Shown here in pieces: positions 24,219 to 36,309 of a stretch of 64,000 nt of DNA. Numbering within the stretch: position 1 is the first letter of the stretch; every line of letters starts with the position of its first letter. Location of the stretch: the NCBI GenBank assembly GCA_900708905.1, contig CAADRB010000022.1, positions 1,312,916-1,376,915 of the forward strand, in the 5' to 3' direction. Source of the stretch: Hymenolepis diminuta (Eukaryota; Platyhelminthes; Cestoda; Cyclophyllidea; Hymenolepididae). A program made the translations under genes and the position numbers. The notes under the pieces were generated by a model. It saw only the letters and a program-made list of their open reading frames with translations, had not been told where the DNA came from and did no database searches.

Positions 24219-24405
24219 TCCAGAAAAAATTAATTTGACAATTTATTGTTAATCATTCATAAAATTTGCATGTTCGTTAGTGTACTTAATTGCAAGGTCG
24301 CCGTATTGCAGAATTTTGAGTGAATTGTAGAAATTAGCTTAATCTCGTGTTATTATTGAGTTCGGAGGAAAATAGCTATTTTTGGAATCTATTAAAGTTA
24401 CAATC
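24219..24405 (+). repeat. 5' LTR of gypsy relic
   Basis: Shared with the 3' copy in order: AGAAAAA.T.A.TT, TTTATTGTT, ATTCATAAAAT.TGC, GTACTTAATT/GTGCTAAATT, GCAGAATTTT/CACAGAATTTTT, ATTGTAGAAATTAGCTTAAT/ATTGTGGGAATTTGCTTTGT, TGTTATTATTGAGTTC/TGCTATCATTGAATTC and ATCTATT.AA. Divergence is high, so the insertion is old. Confidence 0.65.
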
Positions 24406-24429
24406 GTGGCGGTCACATATTATCTCTGA

Positions 24430-25640
24430 CGATTTCTGCAATGCTGAAAGCAAAAGAAGCCATCGGCTATTCAAGAAACAGCGGATTACTAAAAAAGTTG
24501 CGAAATTTTGAGAGCATATCTCCGGAAATAAAGGTTCTTTCTGGAAAAATATAGACTAAAACACCTCCTGATGCTTTTAACATGTCTACTACCACCCTTC
24601 CCCTTAAGTCTTATAAGAATTCTATTCAAACTTCGGTTGTACCTGTATCATCAAAGCTGTTTCCTGCTACAACATTAGTCCAGGCGCCCAATGATGACAA
24701 GGAGTTGCACCCATTATTCGGAGATAGTGTAAAGGTAACGAATGTCACACACTTCATGCCTAAATCGTTTCACTGCGACTTGTCTCCGAGCCTATCGTGT
24801 CTAAGCAACAACCAGTCCCGAAATCCTGTCTGCTTGATCACTAGACAAATCAAATATACCGCCAAAATGAACAGAAAGTAGATTTTTGTACTCTTATCTC
24901 CTCCAAAATCTATGATTCGTCCGTCATATCTTGGTCAGTATAACCCCATTCAAGCAAAACCCATATTCGTCTGCCGTCTAAGTGATAGGCACCGGTGGAT
25001 GATAAATGCAATGAATCCGAGGAAATCCTTCCTGTTAAATCTGTTTCTTGTCTGAATGGAAGAGTATCAAACGTGTTTACACAAAATCCGGGTTAGGTTA
25101 AGCAAGCGGCTGCAATCATTTCTAACAAGGATTCCTTAAACTGCCATCGGACTAAGACTTCTTGTTCTCAGATTGATCTCAGTCTTGCTGGAATTATCCA
25201 AGGAATATCTCACCTTATCCCAGTGGATTCATACTCAAAGTGGTTACACCCATTAAGTTTGCCACAACCGATGCCATTCTCAACAACCTCCGACAAGTAT
25301 TCTTCACTCATGACATATCAAAAGTGATTGTGTCTAGGAATATCACCCATTCAACTTTTGCTCAATTTGGGGACTTTTGTCATTGCCTTAGTATTTCCCT
25401 TTTACACTCTCCGCCTAATTTCACTTGTCTGGATGAGCAACTTCTTGAAAATTTGAAAAGACCATCTTGTGTCATCAAAAGAGGAAACAGTAGAAGAGAA
25501 TCTTAACACTTTACTTTTTAGACACCGGACGACGCCTCATGTTGGTGTCAAAATCTAGGTGCGCAATCACAGGCACTCACATTCCCGGTACGCAGCCGTA
25601 TCCTCCAAACAGAAAACGGATATAACGGTGATGTATCTGG
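24430..25640 (+). pseudogene. Ty3/gypsy gag-pol remnant with integrase core
   Basis: From about 25090 the reading resembles a gypsy integrase: KQAAAIISNK (zinc-finger end), QIDLSLAGIIQG, IPVDSYSKW near 25220 (first catalytic Asp), then in a shifted frame VTPIKFATTDAILNNLRQVF and SKVIVSRNITHSTF. The last corresponds to the conserved VSDNGTQFT, so the second catalytic Asp is replaced by Arg. A Glu in LDEQLLENLKR aligns with the third catalytic position, and a further shift gives RHRTTPHVGV near 25525. The upstream ORF 24582-24881 may be gag-related but is not recognised. Frameshifts and the lost Asp make it dead. Confidence 0.7.
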
Positions 25641-25796
25641 ACATATATGACCTTCCTCCGCCTTGGCATCCAGAAACTCCAGAGACCTACCGAAATCATC
25701 GGCCCAACCGTTACTCTGAACATTTAAGCAGACCTCAGAAAGAATTCAAGGCAGATCCAACGCCAGGAGGTGTGTGATAAAAGTGAATAATTTTTA

Positions 25797-26010
25797 TTCG
25801 AGAAAAAGTAAGTTAACAGTTTATTGTTGATAATTCATAAAATGTGCGCTTTTGTTAAAATGTGCTAAATTACAGGGCAGTTGCTTCACAGAATTTTTAG
25901 TATATTGTGGGAATTTGCTTTGTCTTGTGCTATCATTGAATTCCGGCTTTTTTAGACTGCTTTAGGAGACTATTCAATTTTTAGATCTATTGAAATGAAA
26001 TTGAAACTTG
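25797..26010 (+). repeat. 3' LTR of gypsy relic
   Basis: A direct repeat of 24219-24405 with the same ordered blocks. A purine-rich GAGAAAAAG lies at its left edge, where a polypurine tract would be expected. Confidence 0.65.
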
Positions 26011-29000
26011 CCAAAAAAGGCAATATGACAGTCCCGAGGCTCAGGTAAAATTGGTTCTTTTGATATCCTAAGGCTCATTGCTACCGTCCCTTCTTCATTG
26101 TTTTAAATTCTGAATTTTCATTCTTATTTGAATGTATTTAAAGCTTTCTCTCAGATTGAAATTCAATTTCGTCAATTTTCGCTGTTTTAGATATTTTCAC
26201 ATTTAAATCAACATTAGTTTCAGTCTTGATCCTGCCAAAATATTCGAAAGTCAAGTAGATTTTCAACATTGCCTTAACGTGTCCAGCCCATATATCAGAA
26301 TTAGTTTGTGCTTTTTTTCAAACCAACAGAAATTCTTCACCTATTGCCAGTAGAAAGTCAAAACTGTCAACCCTTTTCGCATATCATAGTATTGACAATA
26401 CCGAAAGTAAAGGCAATTTCATTCGTTAAATAACACGACAACTTTCTGTCCAATTCTACACAGATGAAAGTTTGTTTTACTCTTCTCTCAAGGATATGTA
26501 TTCACTTGCCAATAAAAATTTAAGATCACTTGATTAGTACAATAATATCACTAATCAAACCTTGGGATAATAACTTGGTAGAAAATACATGAGGGGAGGC
26601 TAAATAAGGTTAGTAAGTTTGTTTCTAATAACAGTCAACAGATAAAGTATGGACGGTAACATTCCATCCAATAAGAAAAGAATATGTCCTAGTTTAAATA
26701 CCTAGCCCCTTCGAACGGAAAGTATTGCGGGAGGTTATGCGGTTCTCAATATTACTTTTACTAAGAAGAGGGGTAAGGTAAATATTGGAGATTACAATTC
26801 TGAAACCAATATTTCTACATACCTCCATTAGCGGTTGGGACTTTTTTGTACTTAAAACCTCATTCATTGAGAATTTTGAGAATTGTCGGTTGGAAATTGA
26901 ACCACAGATTTGACAGAACTGTTTTGTAGGGTATCTAGCTTGCAAGAGGTAAGGTACGTATGCATTTGCATTTCCCTGATCTCCCACTCTTCGAAATTGT
27001 CTGGCTGATGAATAAAGCCTTCACCCTAATAGAATATTTTCAAAAATATTGGTGGTGGGGTCGCTCTTATCTCTAACGTTATTGAGCTGTAATTCTGTGT
27101 AAGATAGCTAGAGATTTTTTTCACTAATACTCAGGAGAGCAGGATGGTGATTTTAATTAAGTAGAGCTTACAAATTTTCAAATAGATGGAGGAAGAATGG
27201 AAGATGAGTGTACTCCCTAAGAAGAAGTTTTTGATGTAAATAGTGTTTCATTAGGATCTTCTGAACAAATAAACACTAACTAATTTGCTTTGAAATGTTA
27301 ATCCAAGCTCTTCCATGTGTTTTTCACTAAAAGTGTAGTTACAGCTAAAAGTGAAGATTCTTTGTACACTCTAATGTTCTATATTTGCAATGAAATTTGA
27401 ATAATTATGACATTTTTGGGTCTGCGAAATGAGTAAAAGTGGTTAAACAACAAGTAATGGGTTTGGTGTATTAGGCTATCTGTGAGAATATTAACTATAA
27501 AAGACAGACATATATCCAAATGATAAAATTAGATATATTTGACAAGAAATTACTCAGTTTGAAGAATACATGTTAAAAATTACTCTAAGTGAAATCCTAA
27601 ATCCTCCAAACTGTTCTCCCTTAGATAATTGTTTCCTAATAATAACCTGAAAATACTACACGTAAGATAACGGTCTGCATATGCTCAGATCAATATTTAT
27701 GACAATCAATATTAACTGTGAACAGTGATTTAAACTCGATCTTAAATATCCTTTGATCTCAAAAGGCTGATAAAACTTGGCATTTAAAACTGGCCAATGA
27801 AAAGATAAAGTACATTTGTCAGACCGAAACATAACAAACTTTCTGACAATGGCTTGATTAAAACAAACATTTTCACTAAAATTAAACTTTGTAAATTGCA
27901 TCAATTTGTCAGTTTGTGACACATTTTAATCATAGTTCCGCTAGTTTTACTATTAATATTTTTACTTAGATAAGTTGCTGATATAATCACTCAGAATCAA
28001 GTCTTGAAATCAGACGAGATTATGTTCTTAACATATTTCACATTTCCAAGAGCTTTCTACCGGACTGGCAGGTTTTCGTGCACCAGTACATCTTCCAAAT
28101 CATTGGAATTGACTCCATTCCTATAGATAACTTCATAAATGACAATTTTGTCGATTTCCCATTATGCATAAGTCCGTATTTAAATATGGACGTATTTATT
28201 TAACGCCATTAATTAACATGTACGAAATACTTGGAAATTAATACTGAGGAAGCATAACTTGCGAAATGAGGACATTAGAATTTCCTAAATTGCAAATACA
28301 TACTGTTGGAATGATTTAATCAAACAACCTCGTCTTTTAATCGTCCATATTGTTACAAAGTCTAGATAGAATACACAATTAACCATTCAAACATGTTCAA
28401 AATACGCATTATTGCTACCTCATTTAATGAACATTCGATTGGATTGATATTGTAATTTTTGCTTTAATTTGACAAATACTGATCCTTATCACTTATTCTG
28501 CAACCCCAGTAGCCAACCGAGTTCTATTGACTCGTTCACACCGGATGAAAGAAAACAAATATTTTTAACACAACGGAGAATGCATCTTCATTTTATTAAG
28601 AGGTTAAAAAGAGATTAGACTTAGGGATATTTAGGCTCCCCTAAATTTATTAGGGATCAGCTAATAATATATTAGTGAAGCTACTTCATAAATAGTGCGG
28701 GGAACTGTAATCTATTGTTTGAGAAACGAACTCATTTCACAGATGTTGATTAGTTGTACCCAGGGCATCGACAGTGTCAAATACTGTCTCATATCAGTTG
28801 AGAAGATTTTTCTACTTTGAATGAAACTACATACTTCGATCTCCCTTCCAGTGTAACGTGGTTGAGAATGTGTTGCATTCATATCTGCATTGTTTTAATC
28901 GTGCTGATTTTTAGCCGCCAAATATTTCAAAGGTCTGTTCAGGAGAGTTAAAATTTTGAATTTATTAAAGGCTTTATTACCTATTCCTTGTAAATTTTTC

Positions 29001-30258
29001 ATTTATAAGCTCTAAAAGCGATTTTTTGCGTTTTATTGCCATTTTCAATTAGAAAATACTACTATATTTAATGCTTATTTTGCTATTTCTTTGCTTTATT
29101 TCTTGAGACTGAAAGCAATTTCATTCTTTTAAATATTTTAATGAGATACCTTGTCTTGAATATGGCTCCACTATTTGATATGCTGACACTTATGATTAAT
29201 AAAGTTGTGAAAAGGTTCTGGCTCAATTACTGAAAAAATAATACGATATCACATTTACTCCCAGACAAAACAAAATTTGGTGCCTTGAGGAATCGGAAAC
29301 CATTTATCACTTGCGATCTCCACCTTATTAATCCGTTCAATGAAATACTGCACATTGAAACAATTCCGATTTTTATTTCCGTTTATATAGATTAAAATAT
29401 TTTATTAAAATAAAAGTGCAAAGAAGTTGAGCGAAGATATTAATTTTCTATTCACTTTGAAACAGGATAATTTACTTTCCTTCCACCTTTCCTTTCAAAA
29501 ATTATAAATTATAAATTTGCATAAAATGAGAGAAATAGAGAAATGCAAATGACCTATTAATTAAATATATATAATTCTGTGAATCTATTTGTTTATACTT
29601 AAAATTCGGTCAAATCTGGGTGGGAAAAGTTTTCTATATGAAAGCAGACCTCATTTTCAAATCAGATATTGAAGCGTCACGTTGAAAACATTAGAATTAC
29701 CTATTTTTTCAGTGTATTGTACATGGATTTCGAGGTTTTGATGAAGTTGGACAGAAACTCGAATAATTTCCTGCAAAGTGACTGCGTAGCAGGACTCTTA
29801 ATGGGCATGTTTTTTAATTTCCCCACTAAATTTGCCAAATTTTTATTTAAAATTTTAGATTTAATGATACAGGATTATAGAGTTCTTGGAGAATAGAGAT
29901 GGAGAATAAAGCACACTAATTCTAATGAATGAACGGGGAAAACAGTTAATTTGAAAACCATTAAAATATTTGTAAAGCAAAACATTTTGGTAATGTTAGG
30001 AAGTCTAGTTTCGACCAGTTTGATCTATGTGCCACGGTTGAATAAGACCCGAGGAGGAAGAAGATAAAAGTGTATTTATTTCACGCTATTTTATTAATTT
30101 AACAGTCTATTTATATGAATAAAAGTTGCGTTCGTGCGATTGATGTTTGAAGGTCGAAAATTGATATACTTTCTTCTTACGTTGTTAAATGCTGAAGTCT
30201 ATGAATAGTTAAGAAAACCTAGTAATTATTGGAGAGACAAATTCGCACCATCTCATAC
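26011..30258. other. Gene-poor, very AT-rich stretch
   Basis: No supported gene. A - strand ORF at 26694-26987 (noted among the rejected items) and ORFs at 27656-27922 (-) and 29669-29896 (+) have no convincing family match. Confidence 0.4.
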
Positions 30259-30458
30259 CTTGGTAAAAAATGAAATTGATGGCCTTTACATCATCGATGC
30301 CCTCTAAAGCAGCGACCGCCTTTTTTCTGTTGACCCGTCCAGCCACTTCTGTAGTATCCAAATAATCAGTGCTAGACATCTGATAACCTTTCTTTAAGAC
30401 ACGATGCCTTGAGTATGATAAGCCTTCTCTGTCATCAAGTGTATCTCGCTTGTCAATC
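30259..30458 (-). CDS. Exon candidate of unknown gene, first of a repeated set
   Basis: On the - strand an open 200-nt segment runs from an acceptor GTGTTAG (exon from 30458) to a donor ACCAAG|GTATGA (exon end 30259). It encodes 66 whole codons, including IDKRDTLDDREGLSYSRHRV, LKKGYQMSSTDYL, GRVNRKKAVAALEG and FIFYQ. The 3' half is echoed codon for codon at 30611-30705, and the 5' half at about 39505-39600. Recurrence of coding-like sequence on one strand suggests a duplicated exon or a small gene family. I do not recognise the protein. It could instead be part of an uncharacterised retroelement. Confidence 0.35.
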
Positions 30459-30610
30459 CTAACACTTTTAATTGACACAAAATACTAAAAATCTATACTT
30501 ATTCTCCCTGAGTCTTCTGGTTTTCCCATTCGGGGTTCCTGAATGCTGGAGATGTCTTAAAGTTGCAAAACTTGGAAATTATTTTGATGAAGATTTACAC
30601 TATACCACAT

Positions 30611-30705
30611 CTTGGTAAAAGTAGAGGTGATAGATGACCACTACATTGCCGATATTAGCTAAACCAGGGACTTCCTCCGTTTCAGCGACTTGTCCAGATC
30701 CAAAA
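30611..30705 (-). pseudogene. Diverged duplicate of the 30259-30458 exon, 3' half
   Basis: The acceptor CTTTTAATAG is followed by GSGQVAETEEVPGLANIG and YHLYFYQ. This aligns in frame, with a one-codon gap, to GRVNRKKAVAALEGIDD and FIFYQ of the exon 0.35 kb downstream on the - strand. At the matching donor the G of GT is replaced (ACCAAG|ATGTGG), so this copy probably cannot splice there and reads to a stop. No upstream half is seen next to it. Confidence 0.35.
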
Positions 30706-31435
30706 CTATTAAAAGGAAGTCGAAAATTAATGATTAATGATGAAAATAGCGAGCAATTAGTTTGAATGGTGATGAGAGTCAGCATGTGAGTACTGATCTT
30801 GAACATCATCTCAGACTGTCATGCTCTCATCATTGTCATCGGTATTAGGAGAGCAGCACACTTACGAGGCTGTTGAAAGGACACAAATTTTGTTTTATCA
30901 TGGAATGAGCAATTCCTGCTGGTAGTCTCTAAGTCACTCATCATCCTAATCACCTCTATTGGCAGCTTGAAAATTAGTTAAAATTAAAGACAGCTCTCGG
31001 CCCCGTGATGTTTTGATTTTCAAACATCAATCATATAAGGATTACTTTTATTCACCCAAACGGTCTTGCTGAATGTAGTAAGGTTTCTGAACTCCTGTTT
31101 TGCCTTGGGATCTGTGTTAACTGAGGCCTAGGGATATCTTGTGGGCATAGATCATGGCAGCTGAAACTAGATAATACCGAAACTATCCTATTTTACAAAA
31201 GCTAAGCTTTATCGTATCCTGGCACACGATTTCATAAATCTTGTGATTATTTGACTTATTTTTTGTTCAATTTCTAAGACTAGACTCTCTGATATCTGAT
31301 TATTTAACACAACTAGGGCAGACGTTACTTTCGCCATAATCCAGACAAAATAAGTTTGCAACCAGCCAAGTGCAGTATAAGAATGAAGGAGAGAGAAGGC
31401 GATGTGCTGCATCACGTGCAACGTGAAAATAAAGT

Positions 31436-31476
31436 TGAGAAGCGAAAGCGAAAGTGAAAGGCGGCGGTATAAAATG
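31436..31476 (+). promoter_or_regulatory. GCGAAA direct repeats followed by TATAAAA
   Basis: AAGCGAAAGCGAAAGTGAAA is followed by GGCGGCGG and TATAAAA (31469-31475). This resembles a small core promoter, but no gene start is identified downstream on the + strand. Confidence 0.25.
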
Positions 31477-32359
31477 CCATTTTACACCTTAATAAAGTTT
31501 GTTATTAAGTGGTTGAAGTGAAACAGTCAATACCATCAGTCGCGTTCATGCCAATGTTCAAGTGTACTAAAACTGGGTTCTCTCAGCTGGAATGCAGATT
31601 CTAAATTGTGTGGCTCAACGACCTAGTTCTGGGTTTGTCAAAGTATTTGCTCATCTACTTGCCAAGATTGAGAGATGGGTTTTTTCTCTGGAATCAGCGT
31701 AATAAGCCAGTGTATTAGATAACTGAAACTTTTTTTGCATATTTGTTATTACAAGACATTAGCGACCATCAGAGGGAACCAATTTACAGAACTTGAAGTG
31801 CTGGCAAAGTTGGCAGAAAGTTAATTTAGAGGCAAGTGATATATGTTATCATCACAGATTATTTAAAGTTTTCATTTAAGTCACGAAGAAATTACTAAAT
31901 TGAACGCTAAAAGCACTCTATAATCCATTTGTATTGTATCATTTATTAAATAATGTGTTGATAATAATGATAATAGTTACTCAAATACGGGTTTCCAATC
32001 ATCCATAATGGATAAAGAGAGTGAATACTGAATCTCCGGTTAAGAAGGTCAAAAATAGTACAAAACTCTGCAGTTATTATGGAAAACCTTAAAGATAAGA
32101 TAATACAGAACGAAAAATCATAAAGACTTCTGATATTTTGAAAGAGAGAAGATTGGACCGGGAAGTATTAAGGGTTACAAGAGTGACAGGAATCGACGAT
32201 CTTACCACAACAGCGACTACAATCTCCCGTTGCAAGGAATCGTGCGATTGAGTATATCTTACATCCAAGTTCTCATTGATCCGTAATGGTTCCGTATTAC
32301 TGACAGAGACCTCTCTTTTTCTGAAGTTTCTCTCATACTCCAAAAAAGTACATCTGGGA

Positions 32360-32910
32360 CGACTTGACGCAATGTCTACCTAAGCTCTGTCCACGTGGGT
32401 GTGCTGACGTCTGTATGAATGTTGTGTTGCCTTCCTATTGTCTTCTCTGCTGACGTATTTGAGTCATTCTTTATCTTTTTACCCTAAAAATGCCCTGCCT
32501 TTGTTTTGTTCTACCTCTATAAACAGTTATGTACACGCCCACCATATCCAATCCATCCCGTATCGTCGCCAAAAAGCAAATCTCTCTCACTCCTTTGAGC
32601 CTTCTCCCTGCTCATAATGAAGCTCTCCAACCAACTTTCCTTTATCCCCATCGTGTTTTGCGGTGAGGATCAAAGACGCAGGAAGAGTAATAGCCGATTT
32701 AGGCGCTCGTAATCACCTTGATAAATAAGCTACCTCTAAAGTACTCCTTTATAGATCCGCTCTATGCCAATATTAGTCCGCGTGCTGACGTGTTTTTGTA
32801 TTGGCTGGTGAGTTTGGTAGATAAGCCTACTTTCAATGGCCCAGTAACAACGCGCTTTGCAGACGAATACGTTGACGCGGCGTCGTAGGTGCAAAGACGA
32901 CGTAATGAAC
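32360..32910. promoter_or_regulatory. Island with clustered CRE/ATF-like TGACG motifs
   Basis: TGACG-type sites lie at 32365 (TGACGCAA), 32405 (TGACGTC), 32451 (TGACGTA), 32786 (TGACGTG) and 32873 (TGACGC within GACGCGGCGTC), with GACGTAAT at 32899. TGACG is the half-site of CREB/ATF/bZIP factors. The stretch is richer in CpG than its flanks, and pyrimidine-rich between 32480 and 32640. A promoter or enhancer is inferred; the gene it would serve is not identified. Confidence 0.35.
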
Positions 32911-34464
32911 TTTTATTTTGTTACTTTCGTTAATGTAAAATTTTGCATAGCCTAGCTTCGTGCGATTAAATGCTATTGTTATATCGGTTTTTTTGGCCTT
33001 AACTGAAGACGGTGAATAAAAGGATGTTCGGTAACATTAGAGATGGGTGCATTTTACACCGTCAGATCAAGTCATGACTGAGCTCGCAGAACCTACTCTT
33101 ATTCCTTAACTTATCTCATGAAGGTCAATTGAGATAATGGAGTTCCACCTTTGACATTGGGTGACATCCATTGCAATTGTTTATAGGCCTCCAGAATTTA
33201 CCCTAAAATGTTACTTAATTCATTTAAGGAATATATCCCGATTTATGATTAACATCTAAGTGGAGGATGTTTCCTGCAAAAATTAAGAATACAACCCCGA
33301 TTAACAGACGTCATTTTATACAAATATTCTCTATCAATTTAACAGCCTCAAAGTAAAGAGATAAAGTGAATACCATTTCAGTTAATTTTATGTCAACAAA
33401 CTGAATTTTTTCTCGCTCCCTGGTCTCCAAGCGACTACACATACGCTGATTTTATGCGGAGATTAGAATTATTGAATTTGTTAAAATTGAATGTTTAACA
33501 TAGTGATATTTTAGAATATTTCGAGAGAGTTAATTTTACTCTTTATTTTGGTGAGTCAATCAAAACTATCCAAGCAGTATTTACTTCACTTAACATACCA
33601 ATAGTATAAAACTTACCAATTAATATAACGTAAAACACTGTACTAATTATAAAATTCACAATCAAGTCGAGATATAACATATATTTCTTCATTTATTGTT
33701 AACTTTAACGAAAATTTACGTAGGAGAAAGCATTTTCGAAAAAGTAACAAAAGCTGACCGATGCTATTTGTAATCGAGATCGAAACTGGCTAAATCTTTC
33801 TTTCAGGACTAAAATTCAAATTGAATTTTTCTAATACGAGATTAAAGAGGTGCTGATAAACTCATAAAATGAAAATATTACACCGCAAATGGCCGTTTTT
33901 ATTCTATTCTATAGGTACTGATAATATGTTCTTATTTGCAATGATTAGAAAATCTGAAGGACCAGCAAAATCACTGAAAAATTGCAAAGATGTGCTCCAG
34001 AATTTATTCTTTGCATGAGAAGAAGTTGAGTGGATTTTTCAGATATTCAATCTCGATAGGCTGGTCTCAACGACCAACTAATCAATCGAATACAGCCTAG
34101 ATTTTCTCGACAAAGACATTAAAACTTATTTCTGATTCCGTCGATTTGACAGAATGAATTGAATGCAAGTCGATGATAATAAACAGATTAATGTTTATAA
34201 TCGGAGAATTAGAGGAAAGGTATCTAATATCAATTTTTAATAACATTTTTGCAGTCCATCTTTTTTGAGTCGATTATTTTTCTAGTGAAAAATGTCTATT
34301 TGCTTCGACTATTATAAATACAGGACGAGAAAGGAATGACATCTATCTCAGTAGACACAACTTCATTTCCTCAGAAATTAGAGAATATTTTCCTGATCCA
34401 GCCAAACATTCACCATACGTAAATTCCTGGTTTTCATTGATTGAGAATTCTACATTACACCACC
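32911..34464. other. Gene-poor stretch, nothing recognised
   Basis: AT-rich, with no supported exon. A weak resemblance to the RF2 core on the - strand near 34020-34100 is too diverged to call. Confidence 0.4.
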
Positions 34465-34565
34465 TCTATGTTTACCAGTATTGGCCATTGCGGATGGTCA
34501 CTTTAATGGGTGTCAAAATCTTGACCTCCATTACATCACCTGCCAAGTTTAGCCACGTCTAACTG
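34465..34565 (-). repeat. tRNA-derived SINE, short reverse fragment
   Basis: The + strand reads AGTATTGGCCATTGCGGATG, GTCACTTTAATGGGTGTCAA and TTGACCTCCATT, the reverse of the family's AGGTC...GATGCCCAT...GTGACCA.CCGCA segment. Confidence 0.5.
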
Positions 34566-34789
34566 ATAGAAAAGCGGAGTAGCATTAAATAATAGCCTTG
34601 TAAATTGACCATAGAGGTAAGTTACAGTGTTCTCGGATAAGTCAATATTGGTAAAATTTGTAACACTTTTATTGATAGCAGATTAGGCCACCTCTAAGAA
34701 ATGGAAATTCATTGCAATATTATTATTGTCCACGACAGTACCAAAACTTTTACCAATTTTTGCCACGAGAGATCTTTTGAATAAGAGGA

Positions 34790-35045
34790 ATAGCAAAAAA
34801 GTTCAATAAAGCAAAAAACAAGGGAGGGGTTCAAGAGGTTGGTTATAAAGTCGATGCATCAAGAGTCTTACTTTCTTCGAATCAAAGGAAGCATAATTCA
34901 GTTTTTGACATCCAAATGATCTCATTTCATAACTTGACTCTCAGATTTACGGGTAAGATAAAATCCTTGAAAAGTAGAGCTTGTTGACCGGTCATGCCGT
35001 CTCGATTCATTCATTTCTTGCTAAAGCTATGAAAAGGTAGATGGG
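34790..35045 (+). repeat. RF2 dispersed repeat, copy 4
   Basis: It contains AGGGAGGGGTTCAAGAGG, GCATCAAGAGTCTTACTTTC, a diverged middle, AGAGCTTGTTGACCGGTCAT and TTCATTCATTTCTTGCTAAA in family order. Confidence 0.6.
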
Positions 35046-35132
35046 GCTAACCACAACATTTTTGAATTCCCGACTTTATTGTTGTTTATTTCAGTATTTA
35101 TTAACTAAATATAATAAGCCAGAGGTGATAAA

Positions 35133-35354
35133 ATGGTTATCCTATCAGAACGTTTAGTTTCTATAAGAGTGAAACCTCCGAATTCACTACCAAAAATACT
35201 AAGTACAATTTTAATTCGTTGTGCTTCTAGATGTAAACTTTCCAAATTTTGTCTAACACATATCTTGGATAGAATAAAAATATTCTCGAGCCACTTTGGT
35301 AAGAAACTCTCCTTCTGTCTCCCATCTCGCTGGCTTGTGCTATTAGTCAGCTAA
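35133..35354 (+). other. Unsupported open reading frame (73 codons)
   Basis: An ATG-initiated ORF between two repeats, rich in Leu, Ser and Arg. No homologue, splice context or codon signature is recognised. It is listed only so that the stretch is accounted for; probably non-coding. Confidence 0.1.
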
Positions 35355-35434
35355 GTCATTGAATGTGCTCCGACGCATATTAATCTCCTGACTTTTGACT
35401 GTGTGAATGTTTGCTAGATGTAATAATAATAATT

Positions 35435-35630
35435 CCCAACCTCAGTTGGGAAAGTTTTTTTCATCTTGAGTTAAGGAAGTTGAGTTCACCTCTTTAGAGA
35501 CTCAAATTCGGCCACCCCTCATGTTAGCCAGTTTTAACCAATGCTCAATGAGTGTGCGTTGATGGACATCGAACCCATGACCCACGAGTTCAAAAGGAAC
35601 ACGTTAACCACTGCGTCGGCTAGATATGCA
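35435..35630 (-). repeat. tRNA-derived SINE, reverse orientation, near full length
   Basis: The - strand head reads GACGCAGTGGTTAACGTGTT (A-box like), followed by GGGTCATGGGTTCGATGTCC (B-box like) and CATCAACGCACACTC; the body reads GGCCGAATTTGAGTCTCTAA. On the + strand the tail has CCCAACCTCAGTTGGGAAAG, a short palindrome. It is among the best copies for deriving a consensus. Confidence 0.75.
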
Positions 35631-35839
35631 TGCTCGTGACATTATTTATATAATATTAGTGAATATCAATGAAATGAATTTTCAATATTATTATAACTGA
35701 AGCGTTATGCGGTTTCCTATCTGATAACCCTGCCATATAAGCTGATTAATATCAAGTAAGATCATTCTGATTTTTCAGCCCTCGGAAAAATATTGAAGTG
35801 AAGTGGCAAGACCAACCATTACTATTAAAAGGCCATTAA

Positions 35840-36020
35840 GCACCGAATTTTGTGGATAACAATTTGCTCAGTAATTCAGGTGGTGAATTATGAGTTGTTG
35901 AACTTTGGAACGTGAACTAAACATTTAGTAAATATTGTGCAACTTGAATCTAAAGATCAAATGAAGTAACACTCTCTGATCCCTCAAAATCGTTTCGATC
36001 CCCTTCTCTGTACCATCAAT
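35840..36020 (-). repeat. RF2 dispersed repeat, reverse copy
   Basis: The + strand has GGAACGTGAACTAAACATTT then AGTAAATATTGTGCAACTTG, the reverse of GGTTGTACAATATTCACTAA, and then CAAATGAAGTAACACTCTCT and CCCCTTCTCTGTACC. Confidence 0.65.
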
Positions 36021-36309
36021 AACTGAACTTCGCCTGAAATTAACTATTTCATTTTATGTATATTCATGCAACAGAACAAATGACCTTGCCTATTCCCCAT
36101 ATCACACCGGAGAAAATGCCGATTTTGGTAAAAATCAAGATCCCATTTTTCGAAAACATTTTTTGACTGCTTTTCACCTCCTATGCACGCTATAACTTAC
36201 TACTACTGTCGCATAAGTGGACTACTACTTTGCATACTTAATTGCTCATTTATTTATCTTCACACCGCCAGTAGCTATTTTGCCATTTCCTATTGTATTA
36301 TCTTAAATT

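Larger units (their letters stand above)
24219..26010 (+). mobile_element. Internally deleted Ty3/gypsy LTR retrotransposon relic
   Basis: Two diverged direct repeats of about 190 bp flank about 1.4 kb that contains integrase remnants. A full Ty3/gypsy element is several times longer, and no reverse transcriptase, RNase H or protease is recognised here, so the interior is largely deleted. The direction is + from the integrase reading. Ends are approximate; I could not see clean TG...CA termini or a target duplication. Confidence 0.7.

Noticed and set aside
26694..26987. A - strand ORF with PYLLQARYPTKQFCQICG, recalling the region before the zinc finger of ZNHIT1-type proteins
   Set aside because: Only one CxxC pair is present; the other zinc ligands are missing and the flanking splice sites are weak.
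30790..30870. A - strand stretch reading SPNTDDNDESMTV then stop, reminiscent of the SSBP C-terminus
   Set aside because: A stop lies just upstream in that frame, no acceptor fits phase 0 from exon 6, and the match is only a few residues.
32263..32343. A - strand segment ending in a GTAAGA donor next to the TGACG-rich island, a possible first exon
   Set aside because: The frame has no ATG start (it begins TTG), the acceptor alternative is weak, and no partner exon is found.
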